Assembly (NCBI GenBank): GCA_963693365.1
Contig: CAVNZM010000003.1
Span: 9,920,001-9,984,000, forward strand
DNA from: Amoebidium appalachense
Taxonomy: Eukaryota > Ichthyosporea
Direction of reading: 5' to 3'
Length of the DNA: 64,000 nucleotides
In this document: positions 52,873 through 64,000 of the stretch, piece by piece
How the letters are laid out: each line of letters opens with the position of its first letter
Numbering within the stretch: the stretch's first letter is position 1
Translations under genes and position numbers: made by a program
Notes under the pieces: model-generated
What the model was told of the DNA's origin: nothing
Seen by the model: the letters and a program-made list of their open reading frames with translations, nothing else
Databases searched by the model: none

Positions 52873-54022
52873 GGTACTCTTATAGGAGAAAAGAAGGTGG
52901 TTTGTGGACACTGATGATTTCACCGGGGTGGCGGTTACTAGCTGTATGTACATGTGTATATGTGCGATGTGTCATTGATTAGGGGTACATATTGCATTAT
53001 GCCTATGGCCTGCACACCTGTATGTGTGTCGAGGAGACTCTCGAAGCCATTGTGTTTTTCCTTCTTCCTCTCTTTCTGCCCGGTTTTTTTTTTGTTCTTT
53101 TCATTTTTTTTCTTTTGGCTTTCTGGTGTGTGTGGGGAAGGGGGGGGAGGGGGGGGGGGGGGGGGGGGCTGTCTGAGTTACTGCGCAAATGCAAATGAAT
53201 ACAACCTGCAGGAGAGTAAGATTTGCGCAAACATGACTACTAGCAGTGTGGACAAAGTTTAAGATATATCATATATATAGATAGTTTTAGGTTACATAAA
53301 CAATGTTTTTACAATCCCCCATAGAAAACCATAACTTAGTAAAATCTACTGCCAATATTATTCTGGTCACAGAGAAATTCAGTCCATTGCCTTCCCCAGA
53401 ACGATAGCACGTGTACATGTGTATACATGCATAAGTTACTTCAAGTTGGCAGGGCTTCTGCTATAACTATACAAAAAGGTATACAAAATTTCAAGTTGAT
53501 AAAATGAAGCCGTTCGCGGCACCTACCTAATAATAATGATATTATCATTATTAAATCTGCAGCTGCCTTTTTTTGGTGTCCCGACGAAAACATTGGCCCC
53601 GCTCATGCAGCTAGTATCGATAGTGATCGATAATCGATTTCGTTGCCTCCCCCCCCTCCCCCCCCCCCCCCCCTCCCCCCCTCCCCCCCCCCCTTTTCCT
53701 CCGGATCCTCCTCCTCCTCCTCATCCCGGCCAGGGAACCGGACCACCTATGTAGTTTTGAAATCTTTTACAGTTATTATGTATGTGTACAGTACGTGCGT
53801 GTGTGTGCATTCGAGTGTTTGTGTGTATGTGCATGTGTGTGTACACACCGACAGATATGGTAACCCTCGAGTACTAGGCATGCCCTCTCTAGATCTCTCT
53901 CTCTCTCTTCCCCCCCCCCCCCCCCCTCCCTCTCTCTCTTCCCCTTTCTCCCTCCCTCTCTCTCTCTCTCTCTCCCCCCTCCCCCTCCCGAGGATTTCTC
54001 TCTCTCACTCCGGCCCCCCACC

Positions 54023-54057
<35 letters not shown>

Positions 54058-54167
54058 ACCCTCTGCCTGCCTCTACCTTTCTTTCTCTTCGAATTCTATG
54101 TGTCACATAATATTTGTGTATGCATCATTCTCGTTGCCTACTTGCTGAAACCCGTGTTTTTCTACAG

Positions 54168-54509
54168 CTGGCCTTCAAACTGAAAGTATTATATGCAAGC
54201 CAAACAAACCGATCACGCGTTTGGAATATGCATGTTTCCGTTCTGTACTGTACCTGGACGGCGCAAAGCAAACGGGTCTGACGTCTGCTGTCGATCGAAC
54301 CAGCCCTTTCGAAGTTCGCCGCCGTGCACACGTGAGGAGGGCTCACGAGTCACATTTTTCTTTCTACCAATAGGAATGACACTAGATAAGCCATTACCAC
54401 CGAATCCCAAACATTGCCAAGGCAGTCGTGAATACCAGCGCATTATTTGTGTTGAGCTAGCAGAGTACTGTACAAGTGACCACATGTGTGAGCTTCGACA
54501 TACTGAACC
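54168..54509 (+). pseudogene. Candidate exon X1, unit D
   Basis: Same boundaries as unit A and lacking TGTA. A local change turns SPENQR into SREYQR. Because the AP2 exon downstream is intact, a broken X1 here argues either that X1 is not part of the AP2 transcript or that it is used in the shorter frame. Confidence 0.35.
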
Positions 54510-54520
54510 GTAAGGGCCTG

Positions 54521-54557
<37 letters not shown>

Positions 54558-55366
54558 ACCCCCCCACCCCCCCCCCCACACCCCCCCCCCCCCCCCCCCC
54601 CCCCCCCCCACCCCCCCACCCCCTTCCCCCCCCCTCGTCCTCCCCCTCTCCCCCCCCCTTTGCACACCGTCCGTCCTCTCTCCCCCCTACCCCTCCGCTC
54701 CTTTCTCCAACTCCCACTTTTTTCCGCTCCTTCCACCCACAAACACAATACATGCATGATTTCTTTGCCTCTGCCATCATATTGCCCGCACAACTCTTTG
54801 TTTCATTTCCATTCTCACCCAAAAGCTAGAATCTTTCAGCACTATTTTAGTTAACCCTGGGAATTTGTTGTTCGTGTGTTGCATCTTGTCCGAACACGCT
54901 ATTTTGCTTTTTGCTGGTGGAGGCAGAACCAAGCCCGTTTATGGCAGGCGCGGGTAGATTTGGTAGGCAGGGACTGGGGGAGGGGGGGGAGGGGAGGAGG
55001 AGGGGGTGGGTGGGTGGGTGGGTGGGTCGGTGGGGGGGGGAGGGGGGGGGGGGGGGGGTTGCCTAATGTTGAAGAGCCTTGTAGGTACCTAGTGTTGTGC
55101 CGGTAGGGAAAGAGTCGGGATCGAGAGGGAAGGGAGGGGGTGGGGAGGGGGGAGGAGGCGGGGGGAGGGGAGGGGAGGGGGGAAGGGGGGTCCCAGACGA
55201 AATAAGTATCACCCTGAGGAGAAGGTTACGAGGAATAATATGCAACACCGTGGAAATTATTTCAACGTGCAGCACATATGGGTTGGTGTCTCACTTGCTT
55301 TCAGACATAAAAGGCATCTTTTGGCAGGCTTTTGGTCTGTGACTAATATGTTGTTCTTTTTTGCAG

Positions 55367-55470
55367 ATACTCTTTGTTTGCTTGTTTGTCTCTCGTCTGG
55401 GAGGATGTTGACCAAGAGGTTGGTTCGAGTGGCTGTCTCGGGAACTAAACCAGCAACCTCGGTGGGAGAG
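55367..55470 (+). CDS. Candidate exon X2, unit D
   Basis: As in unit A, with one Arg to Lys change (SSGRMLTKRLVRVAVSGTKP). Acceptor TTTTTTGCAG, donor GTATCC followed by a C run. Confidence 0.4.
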
Positions 55471-55657
55471 GTATCCATCCCCCCCCCCCCCCCCCCCCTC
55501 CCCCCCCCCCCCCCCCCCCCCCCCGGCCCCTCCCCTCCCCCCCCCCCCCCCCACCCCCGGCCCCACCTCCCCCCCCCCCCCCCAAAAAAAAAAAAAAAAA
55601 AAAAAAAGGAGAAGAAGAAGAATAAGAAGAAGATGGAGAGAGAGAGCGATAGAGAGA

Positions 55658-55695
<38 letters not shown>

Positions 55696-55973
55696 CTCCC
55701 CCCCCCCCCCCCCCCCCCCCGCACACCCCCTAAAAAAAGAAAGGGAGGGGGGGGGGGGGGGGGGGGACAGAGAGAGAGAGTTAGGTAGAGCCTCCCTCCT
55801 CCCCCTTTTCCGCCTCCCCCCCACACCCCACGCCCCTAAAAAAAGAAATGGGAGTGAGGGGAAGAGAGAGAGAGAGAGAGGGGGGGGGGGGGGGGGGGGG
55901 GGAGTGTGTGTGTGTGTGTGTGAGACGGAGGGGGCGAAAGAGAGAAGGAGAGGGGGAGGGAGAGAGAGAGAGG

Positions 55974-56014
<41 letters not shown>

Positions 56015-56161
56015 CGAAAGAGAGAGGGAGAGGGGGGGGGAGGGAGAGAGAGAGAGACAGACCCAGACACACACACACCTTACGTTTCCGCCCGCACCCG
56101 CTTCTCCCACTTCATTACTCATATCCAGCCTCCCTCCTGGGCAGAAACTTGTTGGGAGAAG

Positions 56162-56712
56162 AATGGCTGCATGGCTCCATCCTCATGGAAACGGCAACGT
56201 GAACAAATTTGCAGATGCTCTCATGCTGGTCTATGCTCGCACATCTCTGACAGGACAATCGTGTGTGCCTGTGCAGAAGGCACCACCCTCATCCATGCAC
56301 CTACACTCTGTGGTTCCTAGTTGGTTTACTCAACTTACTTTACTTACTTGACTTACTTGACTTACTTTACTTACTTTACTTACTTTACTTACTTTGCTCA
56401 CTTGTACACCTACAGCCTGTACGGTTTGCTGCAATCACGAGCAACCAATCCACATGCATGGGCTACGTCATTTTCAACCCCTTCCTGTCGGTGGGCACAC
56501 GGTCACTACATGCCTTGGCCCAAGGGAGAGGTATGTGGTTGTGGTGCGATAGATGTGTCTCTGTTTGGCATGGCAGCTTCAACTTCAACTTTTGGGCCCA
56601 TTTTTTTTTCGAAGGCTCGAGTATTCACCTCGGGGTACCGCTGTATCGAGAAAAGGTGCCGAGGATGTACCGTTCTTTGTCTGCCCCGTCTCTCTTCGGA
56701 AGCCCGTTTACC
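56162..56712 (+). other. Open unique islands X3/X4 in unit D
   Basis: Copies of the unit A islands, differing from A at a few bases (for example FWAHFVF becomes FWAHFFF in the favoured frame). The (CTTA)n minisatellite between the islands has a different unit order from A and C. Confidence 0.35.
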
Positions 56713-56729
56713 TGCTGCTCCCTCTCCCT

Positions 56730-56761
<32 letters not shown>

Positions 56762-57335
56762 TTCCCACCTCTGTGACCGCTCTGTTTAAAGTGTTAATGG
56801 GGAACAGGATGGGACAGGGCCCCAGGGGTTGCCTTTTTTTTTTTTTTCTTTTTGTTTTTTTTTTGGTGTGTGTGTGGGAGGGGAGGGGGGGAGGGGTGGA
56901 CGAAAGTTATATTAGATTCAAGGGGTTCGTGGGGCAAAGGGAATTTATGTATGTGTACTACACGAATACATACATGGTCGCCAGTGCACACGCGTTAGGA
57001 CTTGCTTTGTCTCCCTGCCCCTCCTCTCCTGCCTACACACACACACCCACACATACACAGACACACACGCGCGTGCACGTGTCACGCACGCACACATAAG
57101 CACGCACGCACGCACACACACACTCACACACACACACACACACATACACACACACTTGCACACATTTGTTTTCCCTTCTGATCAGCTCGATTGAGGGTAC
57201 ATTTATGAATGCACAGTGAACAATGGGGCTAAATTGGTATGTTCCGTGCCTGTGTGTACACAAACACGGGCATGTCTAAAGTCACACCAAGCAGAAGAGC
57301 AGACACATAACACAAGAGGGTATTTTGGGTTTCAG

Positions 57336-59358
<2,023 letters not shown>

Positions 59359-59890
59359 TGCCAACAATTCACCTCAAAGCAACAGGCAGGCTAAATCGAC
59401 TCCACAGAGCAACAGCAACGACGGCCCGTTGGCTGTTGGTGACGTCACTGACCGGAATGATGACGATGTGGCGGGACAACACAACTGCCACTCGGATGCA
59501 AACGTTAACTTTCAGGCAGGGGTGGGGCAGAAAAGAATGGTTTAAGTGTGGTAGGTGGTCAGATACGTATACAGAGGTGGGCCCCGGGGACACATAAAGT
59601 ACTCTTATAGGAGAAACGAAGGTGGTTTGTGGACACTGATGATTTCACCGGGGTGGCGGTTACTAGCTGTATGTACATGTGTATATGTGCGATGTGTCAT
59701 TGATTAGGGGTACATATTGCATTATGCCTATGGCCTGCACACCTGTTTGCGTGTCGAGGAGACTCTCGGAGCCATTGTGTTTTTCCTTCTTCCTCTCTTT
59801 CTGCCCGGTTTTTTTTTGTTCTTTTCTTTTTTTCTCTCTTTTTTTTTTTTTTTTTTTTTTTCTTTTGGCTTTCTGGTGTGTGTGGGGGAA

Positions 59891-59931
<41 letters not shown>

Positions 59932-60372
59932 CTGTCTGAGTTACTGCGCAAATGCAAATGAATACAACCTGCAGGAGAGTAAGATTTGCGCAAACATGAC
60001 TACTAGCAGTGTGGACAAAGTTTAAGATATATCATATATATAGATAGTTTTAGGTTACATAAACAATGTTTTCACAAAATTCTACTGCCAATATTATTCT
60101 GGTCACAGAGAAATTCAGTCCATTGCCTTCCCCAGAACGCTAGCACGTGTACATGTGTATACATGCATAAGTTACATGGCAGGGCTTCTGCTATAACTAT
60201 ACAAAAAGGTATACAAAATTTCAAGTTGATAAAATGACAAGTTCGCGGCACCTACCAATTAATAATAATATTATCATTATTAAATCTGCAGAAGCCTTTT
60301 TTTGGTGTCCCGACGAAAACATTGGCCCCGCTCATGCAGCTAGTATCGATAGTGTTCGATAATCGATTTCGT

Positions 60373-60408
<36 letters not shown>
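59932..60408 (+). repeat. Tandem repeat, unit E (head only), right edge of the array
   Basis: Matches unit heads through CGATAGTGTTCGATAATCG and its C run, lacking about 30 bases near 60075 present in others. Similarity ends at the C run (60375-60409), after which the sequence is single-copy. Confidence 0.92.
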
Positions 60409-60411
<3 letters not shown>

Positions 60412-60880
60412 CACTGCAGATCGTCCGACCCATCCGCGAACGATGGCTCCTGAGCCACTAATTAGACTTAGAAAATTTCTCAGATTTTTAAACAGCTGGC
60501 AGATTAAAATTCGCCTATTGCCGGCGTCCGAGTGGCTAATATAGCACAGATGGTATAAATCATTCAATCGTAGATCACATCAGCGTTTCCGATGATTACA
60601 CATATATTTCTTTCCCGTATCATGGTTAAATTTTGGGGCGCTTGAGAGTAGTTTCAATACTTGACCGATGACCCCCACAGGCAATTTGCGAAGGGATTCA
60701 TGCTGGTGTATTCCAAACCCCGAGCCATGTGCCCAGCGGGCAGCTCGGCACAGTCTACAGCTGCAGCTGGCGCTGCAACACAAACGTACGTTCGTTGCAG
60801 CCTCGAAGTTAGTGTTTCTTCACACCATGGCCCCAAAACTCCGTTTCAAATAAAGTGTATACTTCATTTCAACACAAAAA
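60409..60880 (+). other. Single-copy upstream region of the 297-residue gene, with an X3-like piece
   Basis: Mostly unique sequence. At about 60661-60820 a frame reads MTDDPHRQFAKGFMLVYSKP and AMCPAGSSAQSTAAAGAATQ. Its FAKGFMLVYSK core resembles NKFADALMLVYART of the repeat-unit island X3. A splice acceptor CCCCCACAG ends at 60681, inside this frame. It may be an exon of the same family, left at the array edge, or an upstream exon of the next gene. ATG 60881 follows an A-rich leader (AACACAAAAAATGG). Confidence 0.4.
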
Positions 60881-61774
60881 ATGGCAGGCGCTAACTTCTT
60901 TGCTTTCGCTGTGTTCCAAAACGGACTCCCCAAGCCTCTCACTAAGATCCCTAGAACAGTCCCAGAAAACACAGTTTTTGCTGACGAAAACGTGCTCGTG
61001 CAAAACAATTATGCACCCAAAAAGGCTTGCTTTGTTGCACAAACACCCTTCACAAAAGAAAACGTGTTCCTCGTGCACGTGTTATGGTCTTCGAAGGTAA
61101 ACGGGGCACTTTACGCGTGGTGCCATGATCTAAGTGTCTCTAAGCCTTCTGAAAGACAGGTGGAGGTAGACGCGTGGCGCGAGAAAGTCAGCAAGGAAAA
61201 GGGCCCTGTACCTTTTTCGATGCAGCGTTGTCCGGTGTTTCCTGTGTTCACAGACGACGGGAGAATTGAAGGACAAAACGACGAGATGGAGAGGGCAGCT
61301 CGCAGGATTAGAACTCGAATGAATGCTAACAAGAAAATGTATGCTGGCCCTCTGAAGTATGACGTGAATGGTGCGGTTTGGACGGAGTTAGCATACTACG
61401 CAAAGAAAAATCTCTGCGCGACCGTTGTTGAAGCCATAGAATTCGAAGATCAAGGCGAGCTAACAATTAAGACAATCTTTGAAAATCTGCAGGATGCAAA
61501 GAAGTTTTTTAACACCGAGGATGGACTAGACCACAGTGCTAAGGTCACCAGCAAGCCTCTATTTAGAAACTATACTGAGGTTGTTAAGAAAACACGTAAA
61601 AATGGCATAGTAGAGGACGTGATTGTGAAAAGGAAACAGCCTATAGGTGATGGTACCCTGGTGGTCACCGAAGAGAATCCTCTAGTTTTTGAACTTAGGC
61701 GTGGCAAGAAAGGCGACTGCGCTTTGTACATCTCTTTTGCATACAAACAGGAGCAGTGTATTGTTGTAAGGTAA
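60881..61774 (+). CDS. Intact 297-residue protein of unknown function
   Basis: Uninterrupted frame from ATG 60881 (purine at -3, G at +4) to TAA 61772-61774, with no simple repeats inside, unlike all surrounding DNA. The protein begins MAGANFFAFAVFQNGLPKPL, is rich in Lys, Val and Phe, and contains VFPVFTDDGRIEGQNDEMER, an Arg-rich RRIRTRMNANKKM, WTELAYYAKKNLCATVVEAI and a C-terminal KKGDCALYISFAYKQEQCIV. There is no signal peptide or membrane segment. I do not recognise the family. GTAAGG at the last two codons is donor-like, so the gene might continue by splicing, but the stop plus the poly(A) signal at 61940 favour a single-exon end. The compact, intronless form could indicate a retrogene or mobile-element gene; no evidence settles this. 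Confidence 0.75.
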   Translation: MAGANFFAFAVFQNGLPKPLTKIPRTVPENTVFADENVLVQNNYAPKKACFVAQTPFTKENVFLVHVLWSSKVNGALYAWCHDLSVSKPSERQVEVDAWREKVSKEKGPVPFSMQRCPVFPVFTDDGRIEGQNDEMERAARRIRTRMNANKKMYAGPLKYDVNGAVWTELAYYAKKNLCATVVEAIEFEDQGELTIKTIFENLQDAKKFFNTEDGLDHSAKVTSKPLFRNYTEVVKKTRKNGIVEDVIVKRKQPIGDGTLVVTEENPLVFELRRGKKGDCALYISFAYKQEQCIVVR

Positions 61775-61939
61775 TTATCTTTCTGTTGTGAAACAACATT
61801 AGGTGGGGTTTTGCTCTATAAGGTTTGTATTCAATTTGTCTGCTGGTACCGGTAGGGAGGGAGTAAGTCACTAGTCTGGGTTGTGCCCAGGGTAATAGTA
61901 GTAAATTGGGCTGTGCCTCATTTAACCTCGGCCACTGTA

Positions 61940-61945
61940 AATAAA
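61940..61945 (+). terminator. Poly(A) signal AATAAA
   Basis: AATAAA lies 166 bases after the stop of the 297-residue gene, in a non-repetitive 3' flank (61775-61990). It is the only canonical signal in that flank. Confidence 0.6.
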
Positions 61946-62065
61946 ATCAAGCTGCCTACGGCCCACAGTTTCCAATTAATTGCCACGAACAAGCAGCAAA
62001 GCTCACTCAGCCCGTTTCTACCCCCACCCCCACCCCCACCCCCACCCCACCCGTTTGCACACAAC

Positions 62066-62261
62066 ACACACTCACTCACTCACTCACTCACTCACTCACT
62101 CACTTGCTCACTCACACCTACAAATGCAACACACACACACACACAAAAACACACACGTGTACTTAAGTATATGTGCATCCATACAAACATATCACACAGC
62201 ACCGTGCACACATGCACTCACTCAACTCACATCTTACCGTAAGTACAAAACAGACACACAC
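62066..62261. repeat. (CACT)n and CA-rich region
   Basis: (ACTC)n at about 62068-62106 followed by CA-rich irregular sequence. It leads into the composite satellite. No gene. Confidence 0.85.
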
Positions 62262-63520
<1,259 letters not shown>

Positions 63521-63523
<3 letters not shown>

Positions 63524-63779
63524 CGTCACACCCACACAGCCACACACGCACACACACAATGAGGATTCCCGACTCTGAGGCCGGCAGCCTGCAGCAGAAT
63601 CACCATATAGTTGAAAATTAGTATGCATATGCATGTGCACAAAAGCTACCGAGACTGTACTCATGGTCATCCTTGATTTTATTACACTACGTATACTCAG
63701 GCATCCTGTGCCTCGTACATCTTAAATTTAGCATACATGCTATGCACTACTTCCATATCATTCTGAAGCACGTGACCAA

Positions 63780-63780
<1 letters not shown>
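63521..63780. other. Unique sequence between satellite and terminal microsatellite
   Basis: About 200 bases of non-repetitive AT-rich sequence with no convincing open frame, splice pattern or RNA gene. Confidence 0.5.
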
Positions 63781-63986
<206 letters not shown>

Positions 63987-64000
63987 AATTATAAAGCGAG

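Larger units (their letters stand above)
46802..53168 (+). repeat. Tandem segmental repeat, unit C (about 6.37 kb)
   Basis: Same order of landmarks as unit A, ending in an AP2 copy with an internal deletion. Differences from D are mostly repeat-length changes plus the AP2 deletion of about 290 bases. Confidence 0.95.

Overview
The window is nuclear DNA of a eukaryote. It has spliced genes with canonical GT-AG introns, Ty1/copia-type and DIRS-type retroelement pieces, a cut-and-paste transposase remnant, one 500-N scaffold gap (29601-30100), and an extreme load of homopolymers (one pure C run is 87 bases long) and (CA)n, (GA)n and (CT)n microsatellites. Most long open frames here are translated repeats, not genes. 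The lineage cannot be fixed: DDB1 and a class C receptor with a bacterial-type binding ectodomain, beside multi-AP2 proteins and DIRS/copia elements, fit a large-genome protist or alga. No RNA gene, CRISPR array or prokaryotic feature was seen.

Left part (1-20.2 kb). The 3' third of DDB1, the large adaptor subunit of CUL4 ubiquitin ligases, runs on the plus strand in nine phase-consistent exons (1885-10669). Convergent to it, a class C GPCR gene of about eleven exons runs on the minus strand (19471-12276). It encodes a signal peptide, a bacterial-type solute-binding ectodomain, seven membrane segments and a coiled-coil tail. A short CCAAT-rich spacer separates its start from a plus-strand frame with a C2C2 zinc-ribbon motif.

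Middle and right (21.9-60.4 kb). A unit of about 6.5 kb carrying a triple-AP2-domain gene is present once inverted (21.9-26.9 kb) and as a tandem array (36-60.4 kb): three AP2-bearing units (A, C, D) and two partial ones (B, E). The inverted copy and copy D look intact, A is frameshifted and C has an internal deletion. Small upstream exons can be joined in phase to the AP2 exon in all four copies. Between the two arms lies a nest of mobile elements: a DIRS-like reverse transcriptase fragment, a transposase C-terminus, a scaffold gap, the 3' end of an unknown host gene, and a copia 3' half interrupted by a DIRS 5' end.

Right edge (60.4-64 kb). An exon-like piece resembling one in the repeat units, an intact 297-residue gene of unknown function with a poly(A) signal, a five-copy composite satellite and a terminal (GA)n tract.

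The most interesting signals: AP2 paralogs that differ almost only at predicted DNA-contact positions while the adjoining 220 bases are nearly invariant; sense-strand C tracts starting about 8-14 bases after many 5' splice sites in genes on both strands; and the solute-binding-protein/GPCR fusion.
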